Notes: generated by a model from the letters alone, not told the origin. Positions 19,804 to 28,216 are shown, counted from the first letter of the stretch. The stretch is 64,000 nucleotides of DNA from Nocardiopsis sp. CNR-923 (GCF_001942255.1 NZ_MKKC01000011.1:82654-146653); one strand, 5' to 3'. Translations and numbers: made by a program.

Positions 19804-19855
19804 CAGGTTTTCCACAGCTCTGGAAATGCGGTGGCGGGCCGCTCGCCCGCGACGA

Positions 19856-19861
19856 CATACT
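19856..19861 (+). promoter_or_regulatory. -10 box (CATACT) of leaderless promoter
   Basis: CATACT lies 6 bases before ATG 19868. The same hexamer serves the GDPD gene. Confidence 0.5.
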
Positions 19862-19867
19862 CGCGGC

Positions 19868-20569
19868 ATGCCGAACTTCGCGGACTTCGACACCCGTCAC
19901 TACCGCACCGTCGACGTGGCCTCCGGCTACGACGGCTGGTCGAGCACCTACGAGGACTGCGTCCTGGACGCCATGGACCTGGCCCTGCTCGACGGGCTCA
20001 CCCGCCCCGACTGGTCCGGCGTGGCCCGCGCCGCCGACCTGGGCTGCGGAACCGGCCGCACCGGGGCGTGGCTGCGCGCCAGGGGCGTGCCGCACGTGGA
20101 CGGCGTCGACCTCAGTGAGGGGATGCTCGGCCTGGCCCGCCAGCGCGGCGCGCACACCACCCTGGCCCGGGGGGACGTGCGCGACACCGGGCTGCCGGGC
20201 GGCGGCTACGACCTGGTGATCTCCTCACTCATCGACGAGCACCTGCCCGACCTCGCCCCCTACTACGCCGAGGCCTGGCGGATCGCCGCGCCCGGCGGCG
20301 CTCTGGTGCTGGTCGCCTACCACCCGCAGTTCGTCATGGTCTCCGGCATGCCCACCCACTTCACCGACGCCTCCGGTGAGGACATCGCGATCAGCACCCA
20401 CCTGCACCTGCTCAGCGACCACACGAGCGCGGCCATGGCCGCCGGGTGGACCCTGGCGGAGCTGGCCGAGGCCACGGTGGACGACACCTGGGTGGCGGCC
20501 AAGCCCACGTGGAAACGGTTCCGCGGTCACCCGATCTCGGCGGTCATGGTCTGGGCCAAGCCCGAGTGA
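19868..20569 (+). CDS. Class I SAM-dependent methyltransferase
   Basis: A 233-residue methyltransferase of the class I Rossmann type. Motif I AADLGCGTGRTGAWL is near residue 56, motif II acid in VDGVDLSEGML, and the post-II region YDLVISSLIDEHLPDL. The C-terminus has ISTHLHLLSDHTSAAMAAGW, resembling small-molecule methyltransferases. The substrate cannot be told. ATG 19868 (MPNFADFDTRHY) is set by the CATACT box 6 bases upstream and the lack of a ribosome site. Divergent from the small ORF upstream of erm, convergent with the response regulator. Confidence 0.8.
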   Translation: MPNFADFDTRHYRTVDVASGYDGWSSTYEDCVLDAMDLALLDGLTRPDWSGVARAADLGCGTGRTGAWLRARGVPHVDGVDLSEGMLGLARQRGAHTTLARGDVRDTGLPGGGYDLVISSLIDEHLPDLAPYYAEAWRIAAPGGALVLVAYHPQFVMVSGMPTHFTDASGEDIAISTHLHLLSDHTSAAMAAGWTLAELAEATVDDTWVAAKPTWKRFRGHPISAVMVWAKPE

Positions 20570-20658
20570 GTCCGGGTCAGGTGCGGGTCAGCGGGTCGAG
20601 GCGCGGGGCACTGGAACGCGGTCACCCGCGCTCGCGCCGTCCCCTCGGGCTCGGGCGC

Positions 20659-21384
20659 TCAGTTCTGGACGTACTCCGCGCGCACGGCGTAGATCGCGGC
20701 CTCGGTGCGCGAGTGCACCTGAAGTTTCTCCAGGATGTTGCGGACGTGGTTCTTCACGGTGTTCTCCGTGATGAACAGGCGCGTGCCGATCTCCCGGTTG
20801 TTGAGCGAGCGCGCCAGCAGCTTGAGCACCTCGGTCTCCCGTGGCGTCAGTTGCGGCAGGGGAGGGGTGCTGCGCGGGGTGCTCTCCTGTTTGGCCAGTT
20901 CGGCGAACTCGCCGATGAGTTTGGTGGCCATCACCGGATTCACGAACGACCGGCCCGCGGCGATCGCGCGGACGGCGCCCGCGATGTCGGTGACCCCGAT
21001 CTCCTTGAGCAGGTACCCCGTGGCGCCCGCCTTGAGCGCGTCGAAGAGGTCGACCTCCTCGTCGCTCATGGTCAGCATGATGAACTTGACCCGCGGCAGC
21101 GCCTCGCGGATGCGCGAGCAGGCGTCGATGCCGCCGACCTGGGGCATGCGCACGTCCATGAGGATGACGTCGGGGTGGTGCTGGGCGGCGAGGTGCACCG
21201 CCTCCTCGCCGTCCCCGGCCTCGCTGACCACGTCGATGTCCAACTCCACGTCCAGGACCGACACCAGACCCCGTCGGAACAGGGCGTGGTCGTCCACGAC
21301 GAGGACGCGGATGGGGGCGGACGGGGCGAGGGGCTCCTCTTGGCCCGGATCGGGGGTGGGGGGCTGGGGGGGTGGCGGGCTCAC
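20659..21384 (-). CDS. NarL/FixJ-family response regulator
   Basis: Two-component response regulator of 241 residues. A Pro-rich N-terminal extension of about 24 residues precedes the receiver domain: VLVVDDHALF with the acidic pair, phosphoacceptor Asp in VILMDVRMPQVGG, and Lys in GYLLKE. The C-terminal LuxR helix-turn-helix is LTPRETEVLKLLARSLNNRE with ENTVKNHVRNILEKL. Start GTG 21384 has GAAAGG upstream. No histidine kinase gene is adjacent, so it is an orphan in this window. Confidence 0.88.
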   Translation of the reverse strand: MSPPPPQPPTPDPGQEEPLAPSAPIRVLVVDDHALFRRGLVSVLDVELDIDVVSEAGDGEEAVHLAAQHHPDVILMDVRMPQVGGIDACSRIREALPRVKFIMLTMSDEEVDLFDALKAGATGYLLKEIGVTDIAGAVRAIAAGRSFVNPVMATKLIGEFAELAKQESTPRSTPPLPQLTPRETEVLKLLARSLNNREIGTRLFITENTVKNHVRNILEKLQVHSRTEAAIYAVRAEYVQN

Positions 21385-21663
21385 GTCGGTGGCCTTTCTC
21401 GCGCATGACAGACCAGAGGATCCACGCCCCCCGCCCGTGCTGGGTGTGGTCCGGTGGCGGGGAACGCACCGGGAAGGGAGTTTCCACTTTAGGCAGGATT
21501 CTCGCGGTCTACCGCGGAATCACGTGAACCTACTCGACGGTATCCCGGTCATCTCACCAGGAAACGGGCAGAAAGCGGGGGATTCGCGGGCTCGTGCGCC
21601 GTGCTCCTCTTCGTGAGGGATGGCAATGATGCCCGTTTTGGTGCAGACCGAAAGTGGAGTTCT

Positions 21664-21873
21664 CTACGGAAGACGCGGCTTCCTTCCGCGTCGGCGCCGC
21701 ACGAGCGCACGCGCCCTGCCCATGCCGTTCCCGTCCCGACCCCTGCAGAAGAACGGGTTCTCGCATTCCATCGTCCCCGGCCGATTCAGATAGTTGCAGA
21801 ACATGCAGGTCCAACCGCTGTCGAGGCGGGGATGGAATCGTTTCTCCGGCCGGGGGAGTGAGATGCGACTCAT
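21664..21873 (-). CDS. Small RanBP2-like zinc-finger protein
   Basis: A 69-residue protein, MSRISLPRPEKRFHP at its start, with a single zinc-finger-like segment: SGWTCMFCNYLNRP then CENPFFC. Spacing W-x-C-x2-C-x3-N-x6-C-x5-C is close to the RanBP2 type (W-x-C-x2-4-C-x3-N-x6-C-x2-C) except for the last gap. The tail RARALVRRRRGRKPRLP is strongly basic and could bind nucleic acid. An AAGGAAAGAGAG stretch lies 16-27 bases before ATG 21873. Third positions are less GC-rich than in neighbours, so it may be a recent arrival. The alternative frames here carry no recognisable motif. Function unknown. Confidence 0.55.
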   Translation of the reverse strand: MSRISLPRPEKRFHPRLDSGWTCMFCNYLNRPGTMECENPFFCRGRDGNGMGRARALVRRRRGRKPRLP

Positions 21874-22162
21874 CGAGCGGACTCTCTTTCCTTGGATGTG
21901 CCCATGCTTCCACGGGCCGCGCGGCGACAGCGGTTTTTCGGGCTCTTCCGCGCGTGGAATCCGGAGCCGGGGGACCGGGTCGCTCAGCGGGGCGGGCTCC
22001 GCCGTGGTCGGGCTCCCCGGGGCGGTTCAGTACGGTCACCGGCGTGTCGCGGTGCGCCGGGCGGGTCGCCCGGGCCGCTTGTCCACGGCGACCAGGGCGG
22101 TGGGTCGCGGGGTCGGCGCGTCCGGACGCGGTGCTTGCCCGCTCAAGATGTTCTCCACTAAC
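21874..22162. other. Intergenic between small zinc-finger gene and TetR-ABC operon
   Basis: No gene is supported in 21874-22162, nor in 21385-21663 on the other side of the small gene. Both stretches are less GC-rich than the rest of the window. 21385-21663 would hold the promoter of the response regulator. Confidence 0.4.
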
Positions 22163-22179
22163 ATATTAGTCACTAATAT
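22163..22179. promoter_or_regulatory. TetR operator overlapping the -10 box
   Basis: Perfect palindrome ATATTAGT-C-ACTAATAT, 12 bases before the TetR start. Its right half contains TAATAT (22174-22179), a good -10 box. A further ACTAAC half-site lies just left at 22157-22162. The AT-rich palindrome stands out in this GC-rich sequence and fits TetR autorepression of the three-gene operon. Confidence 0.75.
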
Positions 22180-22191
22180 CTTGGGGGACGG

Positions 22192-22791
22192 ATGTCGGAC
22201 TGGCGGGCGGACAAGCGGGCGCGGACCCGGGCGAGGATCCAGGACGCGGCCCTGGACCTGTTCGCGAGGCACGGCTACGACCAGGTCACCGTGGAACGCG
22301 TCGCCGCCGCCGCGGGGGTCTCCCACACGACGTTCTTCCGGTACTTCCCCACCAAGGAGGACGTCGTGCTCCGCGACGACTACGACCCGCTGATCGCGCG
22401 CTACGTCTCCGCCAGGACCGAGACCGACTCGGTCGAACGCGTCCGACTGGGCCTCGCCGACGCCTTCATGCACCTCGACACGGCCGCGCTGGAGACCGCC
22501 CGCGAGCGCACGCGACTGATGCTCTCCGCGCCGAGCCTGCGCGCCCGTGTCTGGGAGAGCCAGGTCGCCACCCAGCGGCTGCTGGAGGAGGTCCTGCACG
22601 GGTCGACGCCCGGGCCCGTCCCCCTGGCGACCCGCGCCATCGCGGCCGCCTGCACGGCCGTGCTCACCACCACGGTCGCCACCTGGGCCGAGGACGGCCC
22701 CACCGGAGCCCTCCCGAGCATGGTCGACGAAGCCCTCGCGGCCCTACGCCCTCCCACGCCCGTGACCTGGGCGCAAAGGCGGCAGCCGTGA
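22192..22791 (+). CDS. TetR-family regulator of the ABC exporter operon
   Basis: A 199-residue repressor. The N-terminal helix-turn-helix runs ARIQDAALDLFARHGYDQVT, VERVAAAAGVSHTTFFRYF, then PTKEDVV, as in TetR proteins. The C-terminal ligand domain is variable. ATG 22192 follows GGGGGA closely. Its last codons overlap the ABC ATPase start by 4 bases (GTGA), so the two are translationally coupled. The palindrome at 22163-22179 is the likely binding site, and the ligand is probably an exporter substrate. Confidence 0.88.
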   Translation: MSDWRADKRARTRARIQDAALDLFARHGYDQVTVERVAAAAGVSHTTFFRYFPTKEDVVLRDDYDPLIARYVSARTETDSVERVRLGLADAFMHLDTAALETARERTRLMLSAPSLRARVWESQVATQRLLEEVLHGSTPGPVPLATRAIAAACTAVLTTTVATWAEDGPTGALPSMVDEALAALRPPTPVTWAQRRQP

Positions 22792-23648
22792 GCGCGATCC
22801 ACGTGCGCGGTCTCACCGTGCGGTACCGCGGGGCGTGCGCCCCCGCCGTGGACGGCATGGACCTCACCGTCGAACGAGGCGAGGTCTTCGGCCTCCTCGG
22901 ACCGAGCGGAGCCGGCAAGTCCACCGTCCACCGGGTCCTCACCCGGCGGATCCGCCGGTTCGGGGGGACCGTCGACGTGCTCGGCGCCCCCGTGGGCCGG
23001 GGCCGCGACCGGGACTTCTTCGAGCGGATCGGCGTCGCCTTCGAACTCCCCGCGCGCCTTCCCGCCCTGACCGCTCGGGAGGACCTCTCCGCCTTCGCCG
23101 CCCTGCACCGCGGGCCCACCGAGGACCCCGGGGAACTCCTGGAACTCCTGGACCTCGCGGAGGCCGCCGACCGCAGCACCGCCGGGTTCTCCAAAGGCAT
23201 GCTCGTGCGCCTCAACCTGGCCCGGGCACTGGTCAACCGGCCCGAACTGCTCCTGGCGGACGAGCCCACCGGCGGGCTGGACCCGGTCCGGGCCGACCGC
23301 GTCCGGGAGGTGCTCAGGGACCGGGCCCGTCAGGGGGCCACGGTCTTCGTCACCACGCACGACATGCGCACCGCTGAGAGCGTCTGCGACCGGATCGCCC
23401 TCGTCGTCGACGGGCGTGTCCGCGCCGTCGACACGCCCCGGCGGCTGCGGCTCGCCCACAGGAGCCCCGGCGTCGTCGTGGAGTTCCGCAGGAACGGGCG
23501 GCTGGAGCGGCGGGAGCTTCCGCTGGACGGCTTGGCGGAGCCACTGGGGATCCCCGGGGCACGCGTGGAGACCGTGCACAGCCGGGAGGCCACACTCGAC
23601 GACGTCTTCGCCCGCGTCACCGGCCGACGGATGGGACGGGAACCGTGA
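22788..23648 (+). CDS. ABC transporter ATP-binding protein (drug export type)
   Basis: ATPase subunit of 286 residues. Walker A GPSGAGKST is near residue 39, the signature is FSKGMLVRLNLARAL (FSKGM replacing LSGGQ, usual in DrrA-like exporters), Walker B is LLLADEPTGGLD, and the switch His lies in VFVTTHD. A DrrA-type C-terminal extension follows. It overlaps both the TetR gene upstream and the permease downstream by four bases, so the three form one operon. M. tuberculosis Rv2688c, a fluoroquinolone exporter ATPase, is a comparable protein; the actual substrate here is unknown. Confidence 0.88.
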   Translation: MSAIHVRGLTVRYRGACAPAVDGMDLTVERGEVFGLLGPSGAGKSTVHRVLTRRIRRFGGTVDVLGAPVGRGRDRDFFERIGVAFELPARLPALTAREDLSAFAALHRGPTEDPGELLELLDLAEAADRSTAGFSKGMLVRLNLARALVNRPELLLADEPTGGLDPVRADRVREVLRDRARQGATVFVTTHDMRTAESVCDRIALVVDGRVRAVDTPRRLRLAHRSPGVVVEFRRNGRLERRELPLDGLAEPLGIPGARVETVHSREATLDDVFARVTGRRMGREP

Positions 23649-25159
23649 ACGGCGTACTCGGGCGTCCCCGGGCCGCGCTGGTGTGGGAGGCGCGCACCCA
23701 CGCCAGGCACGGCACGGCGGTCGCGGCCGCAGGCCTGGCGCTGGTGTGGGCCGCCGTCGTGCACGTGCTCCCCGAGGCGCCGGGCCGCACGGTCGCCGGG
23801 CTGCTGCTGTACCTGGACACCGCCGGGTTCGGCGTGCTGTTCGTCGCGGTCCTCATGCTCGGCGAGCGCACCAGTGGGGCGTGGGCGGCGCTGGCGGTGA
23901 GCCCCTTGGGCGCGGGGGAGTACCTGACCGCCCGGCTGGTGGCGTTCACGGTGATCGCCGCGGTGGCCGCCGTGCCGATCACGGCCGCCGCGCGTCCCGT
24001 CGGCGGTCTGGCCGGTGCGGTCGTGGCGGTGGCGGGCACAGCACTGCTCGCCGTGTCGCTGTGCGCGGTGTCGGTGGCCGCGTGCGCGTTCGCGCGGGAC
24101 GTCGCCACTCTGATGGCCGTGGTTCCCCTCTGCCTGGGGCCGTTGCTGGTGCCGCCGCTGCTGGTCGCGGCGGGCGTGGCCGACCATCCGCTCCTGTACG
24201 CCGTTCCGAGCACGGCCGCCCACACGCTGGTGCGCTGGGGACTGGACCCCGGATCCGTGCCGGTGCCGGGGACGGCGGTTCCGGTGTTGGCGGCGGTCGC
24301 CGTGCTCGCGGCGGCCGGGGCCTGCCTGTGGGCGCGGTGGGCGCTGGTGCGGGCGCGCGCGGTCGAGGGGTCCCGGCCGCGGTGGAGCCGTGTCCGCTGG
24401 GGTGGGCGCCCCAGCCGCGGCCCTCGTGTGGCGGGGCGTCCCGTGCGGGTGCTGACGTGGGTGGACCTGCGTCGCGCGGGCACCGACGGCATGGTGTGGG
24501 CGCTGCTGGCCGGGCCGGTGGTGGTGGCCCTGGGGCTGCGCGCGGGCCTGGCGTTCGTGTCGGATCTTCCCGTGGCGGCGGGTGTCGACGTGGCGGGGTG
24601 GCGCCCGGTGCTCCTGTCGGCTCTGGTCCTTCTGCACGTGCCGATGATGGCCGGGTCGGCGGTGGCGTTGCGTGCGGTGGAGGACCGGGAACGGGGCGCC
24701 TTGGCCCTGTGGGGGGCCTCCCCACTGGGCACGGGCGCCTACCTCGCCTCCCGTGCCGCGGTCGCCGCCGGGGTGGCGGTGGCGCAGCTCGCGGTCGTTC
24801 TGCCGCTCAGCGGACTGGTCGACGGCGGTGCGCGGTCGGTGGCCGGCGCGATTCCGGCCGCTGGACTCCTGGCCGCCGCACTGGCGCTGGCGGTGGTGGC
24901 GACCGCCAGGGACCGGGTGCGCGCCCTGGTCGTCCTCAAGGGCGTGGGCGTGCTCTTCGTCCTGGCGCCCGTGGCGGTGTGGGCGCTCCCCCCGCCCTGG
25001 CCGTGGTTCCTGCTGCCCCTGCCGGTGACCTGGCCCTTGGCGGCCCTGCCCGCCTACGGCCTGGCGCCGGTCGTGCCCGCCGTACTGTCCGCCACCGCGG
25101 CGGGCGTGCTGCTGGTCGTGGGCGCGTGGCGGTGGGCGTGCGCGGCGGTCGACGGGTGA
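23645..25159 (+). CDS. ABC transporter permease, apparently two fused half-permeases
   Basis: A 504-residue membrane protein with about twelve hydrophobic segments in two similar halves. The first half has GERTSGAWAALAVSPLGAGE near residue 73, and the second has DRERGALALWGASPLGTGAY near residue 347, so the conserved cytosolic loop occurs twice. A basic linker rich in Arg and Trp (around residue 240) separates the halves. In M. tuberculosis the comparable exporter has two separate permease genes (Rv2686c, Rv2687c); here they appear joined. GTG 23645 overlaps the ATPase stop. The gene frame is intact. Confidence 0.8.
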   Translation: MNGVLGRPRAALVWEARTHARHGTAVAAAGLALVWAAVVHVLPEAPGRTVAGLLLYLDTAGFGVLFVAVLMLGERTSGAWAALAVSPLGAGEYLTARLVAFTVIAAVAAVPITAAARPVGGLAGAVVAVAGTALLAVSLCAVSVAACAFARDVATLMAVVPLCLGPLLVPPLLVAAGVADHPLLYAVPSTAAHTLVRWGLDPGSVPVPGTAVPVLAAVAVLAAAGACLWARWALVRARAVEGSRPRWSRVRWGGRPSRGPRVAGRPVRVLTWVDLRRAGTDGMVWALLAGPVVVALGLRAGLAFVSDLPVAAGVDVAGWRPVLLSALVLLHVPMMAGSAVALRAVEDRERGALALWGASPLGTGAYLASRAAVAAGVAVAQLAVVLPLSGLVDGGARSVAGAIPAAGLLAAALALAVVATARDRVRALVVLKGVGVLFVLAPVAVWALPPPWPWFLLPLPVTWPLAALPAYGLAPVVPAVLSATAAGVLLVVGAWRWACAAVDG

Positions 25160-25168
25160 GGTGCGCGC

Positions 25169-26435
25169 TCAGCTCCGCTCCGGCCGGGTCCCGTTCAGGG
25201 CGGCCTCGTCCAAGCAGACCAGGACCACCAGCGGCGCGGCCATGAGCGACGCCATGACCGCGAACACCGCGCGCAGTCCCACGAGTTCGGCGAGCAGACC
25301 GCCCAGGGCCGCGCCCAGCGGCATGGTGCCCCACGCCACCAGCCGGTAGGCGCTGTTGACCCGGCCCAGCAGGCCGTCCGGTGTGACGCGCTGGCGCAGC
25401 GACACGGTGATGACGTTCCACACGGCGATGCTCGCGCCCCCCACGAGGAATCCCGCGCCCACCAGGAACGGGTTCGAGGTCAGGGCGGGCACGCCCACGA
25501 GCGCGGCGAAGCCACGACCGACGCACGCAGCGCCCAGGCCCGGCCGAGGAGCCCCTCCACGCGGTCGGCCGTCAGGGAGCCCGCGAGACTTCCCCCCGCG
25601 ATGGCGGTCAACAGCAGACCGTAGGCGGGCTCGGTCAGGCCCATCGGGGAGCCGGGACCGACCGCGAACAGCACGAAGACCGCGAACGAGGCGCTGATGG
25701 CCAGGTTGGACACACCCACCAGGACCGCGAACACGCGCAGGAGGCGGTGCCGCCACAGGAAGCGCAGTCCCTCGGCGATGTCGGCCCGCACGGTGGTGCG
25801 GGTGGAGCGTTCGACCCGGAACCGGCCGCGCACGAGCAGCAGCGCGCCCACGGCCGCCAGCCAGAGCACGGCGGGGGCGGCGAACGCCGACGCCAGACCC
25901 AGCGCCACCAGCAGTCCGCCCAGCGGAGGCCCGGCGAACTCGTTGGCGGTGAGCTCGACCGAATGCAGTCGCCCGTTGGCGCGGGAGAGCCGACCGCGTG
26001 GGACCACCTGGGGAAGGATCGACTGCGCGGAGGTGTCGTACACGGTCTCGGCGGCGCCCGCGCAGAACGCCAGGGCGTACAGCACCTCGATCGATCCGGT
26101 GTCCAGGACCGACAGCGCGGCCAGGGCGCCGAGGAGCGCGGCGCGCGCGATGTTGGCCCCGAGCATGGCGGCGCGCCGGTCGACGCGGTCGGCGAGCGCT
26201 CCGGCGGGCAGGGCCAGCAGCAGCCAGGGCAGGCCCAGAGCGAGGGTCACACCCGCCACGAGCGCGGGCGCGTCGGTGTGGGCCAGGGCGGGGCCAGCGG
26301 CAGGGCGACCTTGAGCACGCCGTCGGCCAGGTTGGACAGGCCGGACGAGGCCAGCAGGAATCCGAAGCGGGTGTCCGGGGCACGCCGGGCCGCGTCGGGG
26401 GCCGGGTCCGGTCGCAAAGGGGAGTCATTGAACAT
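25169..26435 (-). CDS. MFS exporter, two frame breaks
   Basis: A 12-helix major facilitator protein of about 422 residues, of the enterobactin/tetracycline exporter-like group. Features include LASSGLSNLADGVLKVALPL at the N-terminus, the loop ALADRVDRRAAML between helices 2 and 3, AGAAETVYDTSAQSILPQVV, and in the last third RVNSAYRLVAWGTMPLGAAL. The frame breaks near 26290 and 25510; one extra G (in plus-strand terms C) at each restores PLAPALAHTD and VVAFAALVG. It is divergent from an ArsR regulator with a palindromic site between, so it is probably repressed by it. Convergent with the ABC permease, 9 bases apart. Confidence 0.85.
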
Positions 26436-26437
26436 AA

Positions 26438-26477
26438 ATCGAGAATGACCGATCGATTGAGAAAAATCAATCTCGAT
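26438..26477. promoter_or_regulatory. Operator region between MFS exporter and ArsR regulator
   Basis: Nested inverted repeats in an AT-rich gap: GATTGA-GAAAAA-TCAATC at 26455-26472, and outer ATCGAGA (26438-26444) with TCTCGAT (26471-26477). ArsR proteins bind such imperfect palindromes. It lies 3 bases upstream of the MFS start codon. Confidence 0.65.
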
Positions 26478-26503
26478 GAGTTCCCGACCCCGCCTCCGTT
26501 CGT

Positions 26504-26509
26504 TAGGCT
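26504..26509 (+). promoter_or_regulatory. -10 box (TAGGCT) of leaderless ArsR promoter
   Basis: TAGGCT ends 6 bases before ATG 26516. A weak -35-like TTCCCG lies 17 bases upstream. Confidence 0.5.
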
Positions 26510-26515
26510 GTCGCC

Positions 26516-27070
26516 ATGGTTGAGCTGGAGAACGGCGGCGACACGGTTCCCGCTGGGAGAGGTCGGCGGCGCCCGGCGACCGTGCGCGAGGCCAAGGCCC
26601 TGGCGCACCCGTTGCGCGTACGGATCCTGCGGCTGTGCCTGCACCGAGAGCTGACCAACAAGGAGCTCGCCGACCGGCTCGACACCACTCCGGGCACGGT
26701 GCTCTACCACGTCCGCCAGCTCGTCGACGCGGGCCTGCTCACCGCCGCGCCCGTGCGTACCGGCGACAGCGGAGCGTTGGAGAAGCCCTATCGATCCACG
26801 GGCCAGACCTGGTGGCTCTCGCTCGCAGACGCCCAGGACGAGTCCGCCGCCGCGCCCCTGGCCGCCTTCCAGGAGGAGCTGGGCGAGGCCGGGCCGGAGT
26901 CGGTGCGCGCGTTCTCCCGGTTCGTCCTGCACCTGTCCGACGAGGACGTCGCCGAACTCGACCGGCGCATCGTCGCCGTCCTGGACGAGTTCGTCGCCAC
27001 CGACGACGAGCGCCGCGACCAGCCCCTGTGCGGCGGGTTGTTCGTCCTTCACCGGCCCGCCGGGTCCTGA
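26516..27070 (+). CDS. ArsR-type winged-helix regulator
   Basis: A 184-residue regulator. The winged helix runs EAKALAHPLRVRILRLCL, LTNKELADRLDTTPGTVLYHV then RQLVDAGLL, with EKPYRSTG in the wing, as in helix-turn-helix 20 proteins. The C-terminal half is acidic and helical. No metal-binding Cys pair is seen, so metal sensing is unlikely. It is divergent from the MFS exporter, and the palindrome at 26438-26477 is its probable target. Start ATG 26516 is set by the TAGGCT box. Confidence 0.82.
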   Translation: MVELENGGDTVPAGRGRRRPATVREAKALAHPLRVRILRLCLHRELTNKELADRLDTTPGTVLYHVRQLVDAGLLTAAPVRTGDSGALEKPYRSTGQTWWLSLADAQDESAAAPLAAFQEELGEAGPESVRAFSRFVLHLSDEDVAELDRRIVAVLDEFVATDDERRDQPLCGGLFVLHRPAGS

Positions 27071-27497
27071 TGCGGGCTCCGCGGAAGGTCTGTTGCCGCG
27101 GCGGTCAGACCTCGTGCTCGGGGTTCGACCTATGGCCCAGGTCCAGGAGCTGGTCCTCGCCGGGAGGTACCCGTCAAGGGGTCTCGGTGCTCTCGATGGT
27201 GCCGTGACCGGGCTGATCGCACCCGGTCAGCCCGTGAGAGCTTGACCGCGGCTGGGGCTGTCTGACCGTCAGCGCGGTGGCCGGCGCACCGGGTGCGGGA
27301 CGAACGAGTGCGGCGACCGGGTCAGGGCCGCGGCGTACCGCGCTCGTGGACGGGTCTGGACCACGGCCGAGGGCCGAACCACCCGACGTCAGCCCCGTCG
27401 GTGCGTCGCCGTCGTTCCCGGCCCAGCGCGTCCCAGGCCTTCTCCCGCGTCACCGAGACGGCGCCCTGGTTCTGGTGGACGATCCCCGCTGGGAGCC
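27071..27497. other. Gene-poor stretch with one inverted repeat
   Basis: No gene is supported. It has TGACCGGG at 27205-27212 and its complement CCCGGTCA at 27222-27229 around a nine-base loop, which could be a terminator or a remnant of a mobile element end. No transposase fragment was recognised. Confidence 0.4.
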
Positions 27498-28103
27498 TCA
27501 CTCCGTTCCCGTTCCGGAACGCCGGGCGTAGGCGCGGGCCGCACGGGCGCGGTCGCCGCAACGGGTCGAGCACCAGTGCCGACGGCCGTGCCGGACCAGG
27601 TACCGGTTGCAGGGGGCGGAGCCGCAGGCGGTGAGACGCTGGGCGTCCGCACTCGTGAGCAGGTCGGCGGCGTCGGCGGCGAGGGTCGCCAGGGCGTGGT
27701 CGAGGATCCGCGTGGTGGGGCGGGGCGTGGCGCGGTAGGGGCCGGACGTGTCCTCCCACAGCAGCAACGGGGCGGTGGGGACGCGGGTCAGCTCGTCGTT
27801 GACGGCGCTCAGGGCGGCGGGCGGGGCGGGCAGTCCGCGGGTGCGTGCGGCGAACAGCGCCCTGACCTGCTCGCGGAGCGCGCGCAGCCGCGACGCGCGC
27901 ATCTGGCGCATGTCGGTGTCCGCCGGGGCCAGGTCGTGCTCGGTCAGCCACCGCCTCGCCGCCGGGACCGTGTCCAGGAGGTCGACGAAGCGTCCTGCCG
28001 GAAGTGCGATGACGGTGTTGACGAGGGCGAGGGAGGAGTACCGCTCCTCGCCCGGCGCGGGCAGCAGCTCAAGCTCGGCGGTGGGGTCTTCCATGGGTCT
28101 CAT
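27498..28103 (-). CDS. CGNR zinc-finger (ABATE domain) regulator-like protein
   Basis: A 201-residue protein. The N-terminal two thirds match the ABATE region (LALVNTVIALPAGRFVDLLD, ARRWLTEHDL). The C-terminal zinc finger is CGSAPCNRYLVRHGRRHWCS with TRCGDRARAARAYARR, the CGNR pattern with CGS-APC in place of CGN-xxC. Such proteins are presumed DNA-binding stress regulators. Starts are ATG 28103 or ATG 28094; neither has a good ribosome site. It is divergent from the metallo-hydrolase, with repeated half-sites between. Confidence 0.82.
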   Translation of the reverse strand: MRPMEDPTAELELLPAPGEERYSSLALVNTVIALPAGRFVDLLDTVPAARRWLTEHDLAPADTDMRQMRASRLRALREQVRALFAARTRGLPAPPAALSAVNDELTRVPTAPLLLWEDTSGPYRATPRPTTRILDHALATLAADAADLLTSADAQRLTACGSAPCNRYLVRHGRRHWCSTRCGDRARAARAYARRSGTGTE

Positions 28104-28130
28104 GCTACGGCGTACGGCCGCCCAGAAAGA

Positions 28131-28187
28131 TCACGTTTGAACTTGCCTTCAACCGTGAGACTCATCTACGCTCGCATCACGGTTGAA
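28131..28187. promoter_or_regulatory. Three half-site operator between CGNR gene and metallo-hydrolase
   Basis: TCACGTTTGAA (28131-28141), TTCAACCGTGA (28148-28158) and TCACGGTTGAA (28177-28187). The first pair form an inverted repeat with 6-base spacer (one mismatch); the second and third form a perfect 11-bp inverted repeat with 18-base spacer. The site sits in the promoter gap of two divergent genes. Confidence 0.7.
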
Positions 28188-28216
28188 AACGTATCTATCC
28201 GTGAGGTGTTTCCTTC

